A DNA stretch of 64,000 nucleotides. Source: Cymbidium sinense. Its lineage: Eukaryota; Streptophyta; Magnoliopsida; Asparagales; Orchidaceae. The DNA lies in NCBI GenBank assembly GCA_021442155.1, contig JAKCPB010000366.1:248001-312000 (forward strand), in the 5' to 3' direction. Each line of letters opens with the position of its first letter. Position 1 is the first letter of the stretch. Both the position numbers and the translations under genes were made by a program. Below are positions 11,283 to 23,640 of this stretch, piece after piece. The notes beneath the pieces were generated by a model. That model did no database searches and had not been told where the DNA came from. It saw only the letters and a program-made list of their open reading frames with translations.

Positions 11283-12215
11283 AATAAATAAACTAAACTA
11301 AATAAAAAAAATAAACCTAAATAAAAATAATAAATAAAATAAATTTCTAAAGAAAATAAATAAACCTAAACCTAAAGTAACTAAATAAATTAAAAAAATA
11401 AATAAACCCTAATACTTAATTCAATATTCCTAAACCTTCCTCCCAAAAAAATAAAATAAAATAAATAAATCTATAATTATAAAACAAATATTTAAATAAA
11501 AAAATAAAATAAACCTAAAATAAAACCTAAATAAAATAAAAACTAAACATAAATAAAAAAATAAACCTAAAATAAAATAAAATGAAAACCTAAACATAAT
11601 AAACTTAAAATAAATAAAATAAAACCTAAACTTGAACTTACATAAACCTAAAATAACAAAATAAAATAAACTAAACTAAATAAATAAAACCTAAACATAA
11701 ACCAAAAAATAAACTAAACCAAACTAAACTAAATAAAATAAAATAAACTAAAATAAACCTAAACCTAAACAAAATATAAACTTAAAAGTAAACCTAAAAT
11801 AAAACCTAAAACCTACACTTATAAAATAAAACCTAAACCAAAACTACAAATAAAAATGAAATAATTCCTAAAAATAAAAAAATAAATCTAAACCAAAAAA
11901 AATAATCATAAACCTAAGAACCTTTAAAAAAAACTTAAACTAAATAAATAAACCTAAATAAACTAAATTAAATAAAAAATAAAAAAATAAAATAACCTAA
12001 TAAAAGATTAAAATAAAATGATATAAATAAAAAATGAACTAAATAAACCTAAACTAACCATTTTTAATTTTAAAACCAAAACCTAAAATATCTAAAAAAT
12101 TGAAACCCAAAAAAATCTAAAACCTAAAATCTAAATTAAATAAAAGTGAAAACCTAAACTAATAATCTAAATATAACTAAATTAAATATAAAAACTAAAA
12201 AAATAAACTTATTTT
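11283..12215 (+). repeat. TAAA/CCTAAA-rich degenerate array
   Basis: Low-complexity sequence of AAATAAA, AACTAAA and CCTAAA words, with almost no G on this strand. It separates the broken reverse transcriptase of LINE-A from a LINE 3' region. Units with a full CCC are scarce, unlike 353-655. It is coding-free. Confidence 0.85.
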
Positions 12216-13750
12216 CACATTTGGCTTAGATGGGTTATGTTTTTTTGATGCTTTTGCTAAAATTACTATCTATCTTTATTGTTACTTCATTTTAATGGAT
12301 GAGATGGTTTCGCTCTATTTTATTCTATTTTCAATTTGGTTTATTGGCTCTTCTAATAAATACATTTTACTTTTTCATGGTTGGATGGTGGCCTTCTATG
12401 AATTGTTATTGTTGTCTTTTTTATTCTTAGAATTTGACTTTTTTTAGTGGTTACCTCAATTCCTTATTGTTTTATTAATATTGATCCTTTTCTTGCCTTC
12501 ATTTTGTGTTTGGATATTCTCCTAAGACTAGCCTCTATTAGGTGCATTATTTGAAGCACATTTTTAATTGTTATTATGCTTCTTGTTTTTGGTCTATTGA
12601 TAAGTTAGGTTTTCAAGGTCTACTTACTATATTGCCTTTCCATGGTTGTTGTGCTTCTTTTGGACCTTTATTATCTGTTGCTTTATTAGTTTTCTGCTTT
12701 TGCTTGGCTTGGATCTTCCTTCATTGGCTACTTTCTATGATATTTGTTCTCTGACCTTATATTATTTTCACTTTGTTTGGTTAGAGAATTTTACTCTTTG
12801 GAATCTTGTTGATTTTTTTCATTGTTGGTTTACTCTTCTTCTTGATAATTTGTTGGCCTTTGTTATGCTATTTTCTAATCCGTTTTGATTAATTTTGGTT
12901 TTGGTGGTTGGTGGCGCCTTTTGCTCTTATAGGGTTATTTTGTTTTCCTGATTTACACTCTTGTATGTGTCCATCAATTATTTCATTTCTAGTTATTTAG
13001 TCTTGTGGTCAATTTTACTTGATGTTTTTGTGGGACTTTTGAAGTCTCATATCTTGGTTTTGTTACTATTATTTATGGCATGGGTCTTCCTGATGGTTGG
13101 TTTTGGTATACTATATTTCTAGATTCTTTTTTTGGATAATGGTTGTTGTTGGTGTTTTGACTTTGTTCTAGCCTCTTATTTGTGGATTATCTCATATGGA
13201 TTTGGGTGGTTTTTGGTGTTGCTCTTTCTTTGGTGGATCTAGAACTCTATTGTGTTGGTTGGATATTTTCTTTCCTATGCTATTATGATTTTGATGTTAT
13301 TCTTTCTCTAGTTGGTTATTACAATGTTGTAACCTTCTTTATGAAGTTTGATGCTCATATGTATGCTTTCCTGAGATGATCCTGAGCTTGAGTTTCAACT
13401 CTCCTTTTCTTTTATTCTTTTTTTAGCTATGACTTTTTCCTTTGTAGTTTTGCATTTCTTTTATAGTTCCTAGATGGAATGGTCATTACACAGTTAACCC
13501 AAGTGTTGTTGCTATGGATCTTGTTTATCTTGCTTTCTCAAAGAAATCATGAACTGTTGTTGGCTTATCCTTTTACTATTTTTAGAATTTATTTGTTTAT
13601 CATTTTTTTTCTATTTGCTTTTTGTTTGTGATTTTGTTTTATTTTCTTTTCTAATGTATTTCTTTTAGTTGGTTTTGCTATGAGTTGGTTTTAGAGCCTA
13701 TCTTTGACACTATATCTTTTTTTTTTTTGGTTTCTTCCTTTTTAAACCCT
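12216..13750 (+). mobile_element. LINE 3' region fragment (same family as LINE-B/C)
   Basis: T-rich sequence starting with CACATTTGGCT, which matches the bases just after the ORF2 stop of LINE-B (24376 on). It shares further phrases with LINE-B near its end: CTATGACTTTTTCCTTTGTAG against CTATGATTATTTCCTTTGTAG (26281), and TGGATCTTG.TTATCTTGCTTTC (13518 against 26357). Open frames inside (for example 12542-12888) are hydrophobic by T-richness and overlap one another, so no protein is claimed. The 3' terminus is blurred: a T-run at 13715-13728 and scattered CCCTAAA follow, and no clean A-tail is seen. It may be the tail of LINE-A or of another copy. Confidence 0.75.
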
Positions 13751-13848
13751 AAACCATCTTTCCTTTTTTTCCCTAAACTCTATTTTTTTGTATTGTATCT
13801 CTTTGGTTTTGTTTCATAAAACTCTAAGTATTTTAAACCTAAACCTTA
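13751..13848. other. Mixed junction sequence between LINE 3' region and GR-RBP copy 2
   Basis: T-rich stretches alternate with single AACCCTAAA words (13743-13752, 13771-13778) and AAACCTAAACC. It may be a decayed LINE tail mixed with telomeric units; no gene is present. Confidence 0.4.
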
Positions 13849-14190
13849 ACTTGAATGGACTGTGAACATCATCCAACCAAGCTCTATCTGCTCGGAAAGG
13901 TGGAGGGGCTATCTTGAGAGGAATCTCTCTGGATAGTGGTGGCATTGGTTGTTATGCGAGACTGGAGGTTACTTTTGGAGGGATTATATGATGGGATCTA
14001 TTAAGATCTTTCTGATGGGAACTAGTTAAGAACTCTGCTCTTATGGAACCTTTTAGAGAGACTCTAGCTGGGATTTTGATTTGCTATGTGTTCATTTTTT
14101 GATCTATTGATCTATGTTGTCTTCTAAAACTGTGTTATGGTTCATGAAATTGAAAGAAGAAATGTTTATGCTTATTCTCTATTGCCAAAT
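13849..14190 (+). pseudogene. Glycine-rich RNA-binding protein retrocopy fragment (copy 2)
   Basis: The 5' part (13850-13905) resembles the end of an RRM followed by the linker: LNG, then a frameshifted ITVNQAQSR-like stretch, then GGGG codons. Glycine-rich codons continue to about 14010 with many frameshifts. The 3' UTR-like part shares GATTTGCTATGTG, TTCATTTTTTGATC and GAAAGAAGAAATG with the other copies. It runs into AAACC/CCCTAAA repeats at about 14190. It reaches slightly further 5' than copy 1 as seen in the window. It is not functional. Confidence 0.62.
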
Positions 14191-15918
14191 TAAATCAAAC
14201 CACAATAAACCCTAAACTAAACCCAAACCCTAAACCCTAAATGCTACTAAAACCCAAACCTAAACTAAATAAAACTTTTAAATAAACAAATAAAATTTTT
14301 CCTAATCTAAACCTAAACCAGTTCTAAACTTTTCCTAAACTAACCTCATCCTAAATAAAATCTTCCTCATAAAATGAACCTTTGCTTAAACTAAACCCAA
14401 ACCTCAAATTAAAATAAAATAAACCTATCTAAACTAAAATAAACTAAACTAAAATAAATAAATTTAAACCTAAACCTAAAATAAACTAAACCTACCTAAA
14501 CTAAACTAAATAAAAAAATAAACTAATAAACCTAAACTAAACTAAAAAAAATATATCTAAATAAACCAAAAGTAAAAACCTAAAACTTAAACCAAAATAA
14601 AATAAAATAATAACGTAAACCTAAACCTAAACCTAAAAAAAAACTTAATCCTAAAAAATAAAATAAAAATAAAACTAAATTAAAAAAATAAACCAAAACA
14701 TAAACATAAACCCAAAAAATAAACTAAAATAAATAAATTAAACTAAATAAAAAACAAACCTAAAAAAAGAACTAATAAACTAAAATAATAAAAATTAACT
14801 AAATAAACTAAATAAACCTAAACCTAAATTTACTAAAAAATAAACTAAAAAAATAAAAAAATAAAGAAAACCTAAAACCCAAAAAACTAACCTTAAACCT
14901 AAACCATAAACCCTAAACTCTAAATCCTAAATAAAACTAAACCCTAAACCAAAAAAACCCTAAACCAAAAACTAAACCCTAAACCCTAAACCCTAAACCC
15001 AAACCTAAACCCTAAACCCTAAACTAAAACCTAAAACTATACCTAAATTAAACCTAAATAAAATAAACTAAAAAACAAAATAAAATAAAAAATAAAATAA
15101 AATAAAACCTAAACTAAAACTAATAAACCTAAACCTAAAATAAAATAAAATAAAATTAAAATTAAACTAAAATAAAATATAAAAACCTAAACTAAACTAA
15201 AATAAACTAAACCTAAAAATAAAATAATAAAATAAAACAAAAAAATAAAAAATAAAAAACCTAAAATAAAATAAAATAAAAATAAACCAAACCTAAACTA
15301 AAAAATAAATAAACTAAACCTAAAAATAAATAAAAATAAAACCTAAACCTAAACTAAATAAAACTAAACCTAAAATAAACAAAATAAAATAAACCTAAAC
15401 CTAAAATAAATAAACTAAAATAAAATAAGTAAATCTAAACCTAAATAAAAAATAAACTAAAAATAAATAAATAAAATAAATAAACTAAAAATTAAACCTA
15501 AACTAAAATAAAACCTAAAAATAAACTAAATAAAAAAATAAAATAACCTAAAATATAAAATAAAATAAACCTAAATCTAAAAATAAAAAATAAAAAACCT
15601 AAACCTAAAAAAAAAATAAAATAAATAAAACTAAACTAAAATTAAACATAAACCTAAACTAAACCTAAAAAAATAAAAAAATAAAAACCTAAACTAAAAT
15701 AAATAAACTAAAATAAATAAATAAAAAAAAATAAAATAAAAAAGTAAACATAAATAAATTAAAAATAAACTAAACTAAAATAAATAAACTAAATAAACTA
15801 AATAAACCTAAACACTACAAAAAAAAAATCCTAACCTAAAATAAACCTAAACCCTAAACCTAAACCTAAAAAAAAACCTAAACCTAAATAAAAATAAACC
15901 CTAAACCCTAAATAAATC
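14191..15918 (+). repeat. Degenerate telomere-derived array
   Basis: AAATAAA, AACTAAA and CCTAAA words, with islands of proper CCCTAAA at about 14210-14240, 14935-15020 and 15895-15915. There is almost no G on the + strand. No gene is present. Confidence 0.88.
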
Positions 15919-16274
15919 CCCATACAGAACATCACAACCAAGTTCCTAGACTGGCAAGGAGGCTAAGGTGGAGGCATATCAAGGGTGGGGATCAGAGGTG
16001 TGGATATGGAGGTGGTCTAAAGAATGGTAATTATGGTGGAGAGGACTAGGTTACAATCATGGTGGTGGCGAGGGAGAGATTATATGATGGTGGATCCCCA
16101 CCGAGAGGAGGTGGTTTATGGAAAAGAAACAGAAGAACTTATCAAATGTTACATAGATAGTTATCTAGGTTATTTGCTCTATGCTCATTTTTATCTATGT
16201 TGTCACTGTAGAAAACTTGTGTGTATTAAATTGAAAGAAGAAATGTTGAATAATTTGTTCTCTATAAAAAAAAT
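15919..16274 (+). pseudogene. Glycine-rich RNA-binding protein retrocopy fragment (copy 3)
   Basis: Begins with CAGAACATCAC, compatible with the NIT block at the RRM end. Glycine-rich codons with stops follow, including GGATATGGAGGTGG at 16002, the same words as copy 1 near 12. The UTR-like part shares TAGTTATCTAG, TTTGCTCTATG and GAAGAAATGTTGAA with copy 1 and ends in CTATAAAAAAAATAAACCC, where an A-run passes into telomeric repeat. A 92-codon open frame at 16024-16302 crosses the UTR-like part and the repeat in a frame unrelated to the original protein, so I do not call it a gene. Confidence 0.68.
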
Positions 16275-19200
16275 AAACCCTAAACTAAAACCTAATCCCT
16301 AAACCTAAAGCCTAAAGCCTAAACTCTAAACCTAAAACCCTAAAAACACTAAACCCTAAACCCCAAACCCTAAACCATAAACCTCATAACCAAAACCCTA
16401 AACCCTAAACCCTAAACCCTAAATCCCAAACCCTAAACTAAACCTAAACCTAAACCCTAAACCAAAATCTAAACCCTAAACCCTAAACTAAATCTAAAAC
16501 CCAACCTAAATAAATAAACCTAAAAAATAAAATAAATAAAACCTAAACCTAATAAATAAATAAAATTAAATAAAAATAAAAATCTAAACTAAAACCTAAA
16601 CTTAATGCTAAACTAAAATCTTAAAAAATAAAAAAAAATTCCATTAAAGAAAAATAAATAAAAACATAAACAAAACTACAAAAATAAAAAACCAAGATAA
16701 AATAAAAAATAACTAAAATAAAAAATAAATAAACCTAAATAAAATAAAATAAAAAAAACTAAATAAAATAAAAATAAACCTAAAAATAAAAACCATAAAA
16801 TAAATAAAAAATAACACCTAAACCCTAAACTAAAAAAAATATAAATCTTAAATAAAAATAAAATAAACCAAACCCAAACTAAAATAAATAAAACCTAAAC
16901 TTAAAATAAACTAAACCTAAACCTAAAACTAAACCTAAACCTAAACCTAAACTAAATTAAATAAAATAAACTAAAAATAAACCTAAACCTTAACAAAAAA
17001 ATAAAACCTAAAATAAAAACCTAAAAAAAGTAAAATAAAAACTTAAACCTAAACCTAAACCTAAAAATAAAAATAAAACCTAAACCTAGAAATAAAATAA
17101 AATAAAATCTAAACTATAAAATAAACTAAACCCTAAACCTAAATAAACCTAAAAAAATAAACCAAATAAAAACCTAAATAAAATAAAAAAACCTAAAATA
17201 AATAAGAAACAAAATAAAATAAAAAAATAAAATAATTAAATAAATAAAAATAAACTAAATAAACTAAACCTTCTCTTTAATTAAAAAATAAATAAATAAA
17301 ATAAAAATAAACCCTAAACCCTAATCTTAAAAAAACCCTAAACCTAAAAATAAATTTAACTAAACTATAAAACCTAAACTAAACTAAAACCTAAAACCCT
17401 AAACTATAAACCTAAACCCCAAACCCTAAACTCTAAACCCTAAATTCTAAACCTAAACTAACCCTAAACTAAACTAAACCCTAAAAAACCTAAACCCTAA
17501 ACCTAAACTAACCACTAAAACCCTAAACCTAAACTAATAAACCTAAACCCTAACCCTAAACCCTAAATCATAAAACCCTAAACCCTAAACCCTAAGCCCT
17601 AAGCCCTAAACTCTAAACCTTAACCCTAAACCTTAAACCCTAAAATCTAAACCGAAACCTAAACCTAATGTAACAAAATAAATAAAAAAATAAACCTAAA
17701 CCCTAAAATAATAAACCTAAACCTAAACCTAAAAAAAAAAAAAACATAAAAACTTAAATAAAAAAAATAAAACTATCTAAAAAATATGGATAAACATAAA
17801 CCTAAATAAATTACAACTAATAAAAATATAAAATAAAAAATAAAACTAAAAATAAGAATGGCATAAACCTAAAATATAAATAAGTTATAAATAACTCTAA
17901 ATCTAAATCTAAAAATATGTGCTACTAAATCAAAAGAAGAAATAATATAAACTCTAAAAAAAAAACCTAAAATAAACCTAAACTAAATAAACCCTAAAAT
18001 AAATTTAAAATAAACCCTAAACTAAATAAAATATAAATAAATAACTAAAACCCTAAACATAAACCCTAAAACTAAACCTAAACTAACTAAAACCTAAACC
18101 TAAACCCTAAACCCTAAAATAAAATAAACCCTAAACCTAATTAACCCTAAAATAAAATAAAATTATAAACCTAAACCAAAACTCCTAAAAAATATTAAAC
18201 CTAAACCCTAAATAAAAATAAAATAAACCCTAAACTATAAAATAAAATAAACCTAAATAAACCTAAAAAACCTAAACTAAAATAAACTAAAATAAACCTA
18301 ATCTTAAACATAATAAACTAAAACTAAACTAAAAAACCTAAAATACTAAAACCCTAAATATAAATAAACTAAACTAAACCTAAACTAAAATAAACCTAAA
18401 CTTAAACCTAAATAAACTCCTAAACTAAACCTAAACCTAAATAAAAATAAACTAACCTAAATAAAACCTAATAAAATAAACCTAAACTAAACCTAACAAA
18501 CTAAACCTAAATAAACCTAAACTAAACCTAAATAAAAAATAATAAACCTAAACCTAATAAATAAATTAAATCTAAACCTAAACCTAAATAAACTAAACCC
18601 TAAATAAACCTAAAAATAAAATAAACCTAAAAAATAAATAAACTAAAATAAACTAAATAACCTAAATAAACCTAAACCTAAATAAATAATAAAATAAAAT
18701 CTAACTAAACTAAAACTAAAATAAATAACTATAAAATAAACCTAAACCTAAATAAATAAAACCTAAACCTAAACTAAATAAACCCTAAACCTAAATAATA
18801 AACTTACCTAAAATAAACCTAAATAAACCTAAACCTAAACTAAAAATAAATAAACCTAAACCTAAACTAAATAAACCTAAAACCTAAACTAAATAAAACC
18901 TAAACCTAAACTAAAACCTAACTAAATTTAAACTAAATATAAACCTAAACTAACCCTAAAACTAAATAAACCTAAACCTAAAACCCTAAACTCTAAACCT
19001 TAATAAATAAAACTTAAACCCTAAACTATAAACCCTAAACTAAACTAAACCTAAACCTAAACTTAAGTTTTAACTAAACTAAAGATAAACCAAAACTAAA
19101 CTAAACTTAAACCCTAAACTTAAACTAAAATCAATTTAAACCTAAACTAAACTAACCTAAACCCTCTAAACCTAACTAAACTTAAACCTAAACTCCTAAA

Positions 19201-20442
19201 CCTAAACTAAACCTCTAAACTTAAACCCTACCTAAACTTAAACTAAAATAAACCTAACCCACTAAACCCTAAACTAACCCTAAACCTAAAACTTAAACTT
19301 AAATCCACTTAAACCTAAGCTACTAAACCCAACTAAACCAAAACCTAAACTTAAACCTAAACTAATTTTAAACTAAACAATTAAATCTAAACCTAAACTT
19401 AAACCCTAAACCTTAAACCCTAAACCTAAGCTAAACCTAAACCTTAAACTTAAACTAAACCTAAATCAAACTTAAACTAAAATAAATTTAAATTAAACCT
19501 AAACCTAAACCCTAACTAAACAACTAAATTAAATAAACCCTAAACCTAAACCAAACTAAACCTAAACTAAACCCTAAACCTAAACTAAACTATAAACTAA
19601 AATTTTAAAGATAAACCTAAACTTAAACTAAAACCTAAACTAAACCTAAACTCTAAACCCTAAAGTTAAAACTAAACCTAAACCTAAACTTAAAATAAAC
19701 CTAAACTAAAACTAAACTAACCTAAACTAAATAAAATATAAACCTAAATTAAACTAAACTCTAAACCTAAAACTAATTTAAAATTAAACCTAAACTAAAC
19801 TTAAATAAACTAAACTTAAACCTAAACTTAAACCTAAATAAAACCTAAACTTAACTCTAACTTAAATATAAACTATAAAACTAAACTTAAATTTTAAACC
19901 TAAACTTAAACCTAACTAAACCTAAACCTAATAATACCTAAACCCTAAACTAAACTCCTAAACTTTAAGTAAACCTAAACCTAAAAAAACTTCACCTAAA
20001 CATAACCCTAAACTTAACCCTAATCCTAAACTTAAACCCTATAAACCTAAATCTATACCTAAATCTAAACTTAAACATAAATAAACTAAACTATAAACCT
20101 AAACTCCTAAACCTAAACCTAAACTAAACTAAACCTAAACCTAAACCTAAACTTAAAACCCTAAACCTAAACTAAATTTAAAAATAAAACTTAAACCTAA
20201 ACTTAAAACCTAAACTCTAAACCTAAACCAAAACCTTAACTAAATAAACCCTAAAACCTAAACCTAAACCCTAAACCCTAAACCCTAAACTATAAACCTA
20301 AACTTTTACCTAAACTTGGACCCTAAATCTAAACCTAAACCCTAAACTAAAACCTAAACTTAAACTTAAACATAAACCTAAACTTAACCAAAACTTAAAC
20401 TTAAACCTAAACCTAAACTAAACTATTTAAACCCTAAAAACT
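16275..20442 (+). repeat. Long degenerate telomere-derived array with changing variants
   Basis: About 4.2 kb without a gene. 16275-16500 and 17390-17650 are CCCTAAA-rich. 16500-17300 is AAATAAA/CCTAAA-rich. 18000-20440 is dominated by CCTAAACTAAA and CCTAAACTTAAA words. Such patchwise variant composition suggests local amplification of particular variants. + strand G is nearly absent. Confidence 0.88.
17915..17962 (+). pseudogene. Short GR-RBP 3' UTR remnant
   Basis: TGTGCTAC followed by AAATCAAAAGAAGAAAT and an A-run copies the last bases of the GR-RBP 3' UTR seen at 290-352 (TGTGCTACTTGG, AAATCAAAAAGAAGAAATG). Only about 45 bases remain. It is tentative because the match is short and A-rich. 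Confidence 0.4.
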
Positions 20443-20765
20443 AAAACCCAAATTGTTACCTCCCCTCCCTGATTTCCCTTTCCCCCTCTCATTTTTGGCT
20501 TTCTTGCCTCTTCTTGCTGGCTATTTTCCACGAATCTCACAAAATTCCTTCTAATCGATAAATTTCTTGGGATATACAACTCATCTTCGATGCTTTTTGG
20601 AGAAGGATCTATGGATCTGCTGGGCATCAACAACTTGGCTTTGAATACTTAAAATCATCATTCAAAGTCATCCTCACTTGGATGGCTATTCAAGTGAGTC
20701 CTGGAACTTATTTGATTCTTTTCGAGGCATGCTCATGTTATGTGCTTTGATGAAAAATGCTTGAA
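20443..20765 (+). mobile_element. LINE-B leader and ORF1 N-terminal remnant
   Basis: A pyrimidine-rich leader (CCTCCCCTCCCTGATTTCCC) is followed by sequence that near its end resembles the ORF1 start in LINE-D: compare TGTTATGTGCTTTGATG (20732 on) with CGTTATGTGCTCTAATG (63498 on). The remainder of ORF1, including the zinc knuckle, is missing. Confidence 0.55.
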
Positions 20766-20767
20766 AT

Positions 20768-21170
20768 CTTCTTTTGGATAATTTGAGAAATTTTGCTACC
20801 TCTATCAATAAACCTTGGTTTGTTGGTAGTGATTTCAACACTATTTTATTCACTTCTAAATGAAGTAGTGGTTGCTCTCCTAATATTCATTCCATGGAAG
20901 ACTTTTCTAATATGATCCATGATTGTATAATTTGATTGATATTGCTTTTAAAGGTTCTAATTATACTTGGCAAAACTCTAGACTTACAAAGGTTGGATCA
21001 GATTCTTTTAATACTCATTGGATTACTCAATGGCCTATTACTTCCATTGATCATTTAAGCAGAACCTTGTCTGATCATGCTTCCTTTTTGGTTTCTATTA
21101 AAGATAATTCTAATAGATTAAAAATTTCTCTCCTTTTAGAATTCAAAACATGTGGATTCAACATATTGAT
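20768..21170 (+). pseudogene. LINE-B endonuclease, C-terminal half
   Basis: Shows FKGSNYTWQNSR, a frameshifted RLDQ segment, FNTHWITQWPITSIDHLSR and SDHASFLVSIK. The SDH catalytic triplet (21069-21077) is intact here, unlike LINE-A. The N-terminal half with the NVRG motif is deleted. Several frame changes are needed to read through. Confidence 0.8.
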
Positions 21171-21699
21171 TTTTTTAATGTTGTGGCTAATAATTGAAAA
21201 GCCCCTTTACATCCTGATAATTCGATTATGGGGATGAATAGACTTTGGTTTAAGCTTAAAAGGTGTAAGCAAAATCTGGGTTAGTGGAACAAGCATTTTT
21301 TTAAAAACTTTTTGCTAATTTCAAAGATATGGAAAAATGGTTTGTGATCTTGAATTCTCTATTATGTTTGATCCTTCTAAGATTAAGGACTTGACTGAGG
21401 CAGAAGATAAACTTGTTAATTTTTAAAAAGATAGCTTTATATAATATTCAAAAAAATTAAAGATGATAATGGAGAATGGATTATGATGAATAATGACATT
21501 AAGGATTTGGTTATTAATTTCTTTAGAAATATGCTTAATAAGAGTTTCTCTTATGAAGCTATTACTAAATGAAACTTGATTTCTACTATTATTACCAATG
21601 ATGACAATGATTTGCTTACTATTATGCCTAATGAAGATGAAATTTTTAAAGTTCTTAGTAGCATGAACATAGATTCTATTGCTAGTCCAGAGAGTTTCA

Positions 21700-22410
21700 C
21701 TATTCAATTCTTTTCAAAATTGTTGGTTTATTATTAAAAATGATTTAACTGAGACTGTGGTTGATTTTTTTTATTGGTAATCCTTTTCATAGATATTTTT
21801 CTAGCACTTCTATTATTCTCATACCTAAGAAAGATAACTCAGACTATTAGAGTGATTTAGACCTATTAATCTTTGCACCTTCTTCAATAAGTTGATTTCC
21901 AAAATCTGCCAACAAGCTTAGTCCTTTACTTCATAAGATTATCTCTCTCAACCAAACTAGTTTGTTAGAGGTAGATCTATTTATAACATTTTACTTGAAT
22001 TAATTCATGACTTAGATGCTATGACTATACATGGAAACATTCTTTTCAAATTAGATATCACCAAATCTTTTGATAATATCTCTTGGGATTTCCTTTTCCA
22101 TATTCTAAATTTATTTTGGCTTTTTGATAAATTTACTTTTCTTATTAAAAATTATATTAATAATGCCTAGTTTTCTATTTTTCTTAATGGGGAAGCTTTT
22201 GGCTTCTTTCCTTCTTCCCATTGCTTAAGATAAGGAGATCCTTTATCTCCTGCTTTATTTATTATTATTGTTGAGTACTTATCTTGGAGCATCAATGAGT
22301 TATTTTTAAACAATCTTAGTATGGACTGCAGAACTCTTGGTGGTCTTCCTATTTCCCACTTAAGCTTTGCAAATGATTTCATTATTTTTTGCAACGCTTC
22401 TATTTAACAA
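21700..22410 (+). pseudogene. LINE-B reverse transcriptase, broken
   Basis: Motifs in order: a frameshifted SKICQQA/LLHKIISLNQTSL region (about 21895-21965), FKLDITKSFDNISWDF (from 22047, first catalytic Asp), FLNGEAFGFFPS, then LR-stop-GDPLSPALF at 22221-22260 where the Gln of QGDP has become TAA, and LSFANDFIIF (22357-22386), where FADD is FAND. The second Asp of the catalytic pair survives, but the first is Asn. The domain copied element RNA into DNA at the target site; this copy cannot. Confidence 0.85.
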
Positions 22411-23640
22411 ATGAAGAACCTCAAGATTTTTTTAAATAAATTTGGTAGAGAAAGTGGTATTTCTATAAATGATAACAAAAGCTATTTTATTATTTCTTCA
22501 AGTATCTCTAATAATCTAAATAAAATTTTAAACATCAACACTTACTTAAGTACTTGGGTGCTCTATTTAAAGGTCCAAAATGATCCCATCTTTTGATGAG
22601 TTAATTCAAAAAATTTTAAATAAAATTTCTATTTGGGAATTCCATTTACTTTCCTTTGGTGGTAGGCTCATTATTTAAAAGCACTCTCAATTCTATGTTT
22701 TATTTGATTCAAACTATTTCCCACTAATTCTACTTATCAAAATTGATCACTTTAATAAATTTTTTTGGCGATCCAATAATTCTATTAAAAGAATGCATTG
22801 GACATCTTGGCATAAATGTTGTGGTCCTTTGGGTGAAGGTGGTCTTGGTTGTAAACTTATTCATGAAGCTATGACTGCCTTCTCTCATATGCTCTGGTAG
22901 AATTTTAGAAAGAATGATAGCCTTTGGGCTAATTTTATGATGGAAAAATATTGTCAAGGTAAACACCCTTTTTCTATGCTTATAAAGTTTGTGACTCTCC
23001 AGTTTTGGAAAAGGCTTTGTTCTATTAAATGGATTGTTGAATCCTTAATATCTTAGAGTATTCATTAGGGTTCTACTTTCTTTTAGCAAGACAATTGGAT
23101 TGGCAATGGCTCTATTGACTCCCTTTTATCTACACACTCTACAGCTGCTATCAAAGTTAACTTCTTTTGGCTTAATAATAATTGGAATGAAAACAAACTT
23201 GAGAACTACACTCCTATTTCTATTTTTGACAAGTTTTCCAACATTGCTATCTTTTCTAAAAAACCTGATCAAATTCTTTTCAAGCTCTCTTATAATGCTA
23301 ATTTTGTTCTTAAAGAGGTTTGGAGTTTTATTAGAAATAAACAAAACACCTCTAATGAATTCATTAGACTTTGGAACAATATCATTCCCATTTTTTATTC
23401 TATTTTAGCTTGGAGGATTATGAATAACTTCATTCTTGTAGATTCCTTGCTCTTGTTTAAAGGGTTTATTTACTTTCCAAGTGTTATTGTTACTTTCATA
23501 TTGGAAATGCTAATTATGTTATTGTCAATTGTGTTATTGCTTCCAAACAATGGATATGGTATGATGATTTATTTAACATTAACTATTTTCATGGCTTTCT
23601 TTCATTATATCAACATTTTGAAGTTTATTTCCATAAAATT
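22411..23640 (+). pseudogene. LINE-B ORF2 connection region with zinc-finger-like (zf-RVT) segment
   Basis: After the RT, the frames read NKFGRESGISINDNKS, YLSTWVLYLKV and a GGRLI-like block, as in LINE thumb and connection regions. KRMHWTSWHKCCGPL and GEGGLGCKLIHEA (22785-22870) match the conserved W..C.P..EGGLG segment of plant LINEs. Towards 23600 the remains of the zf-RVT region (W.N..I) are visible in frameshifted pieces. No continuous frame exists. Confidence 0.65.

Noticed and set aside
12542..13379. Hydrophobic open frames in the 12-13 kb LINE 3' fragment
   Set aside because: Same cause: two frames overlap over the same bases and neither matches frames in LINE-B or LINE-C.
16024..16302. 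92-codon open frame as a gene
   Set aside because: It runs through the decayed GR-RBP Gly-rich part, its 3' UTR and into telomeric repeat in a frame unrelated to the original protein.
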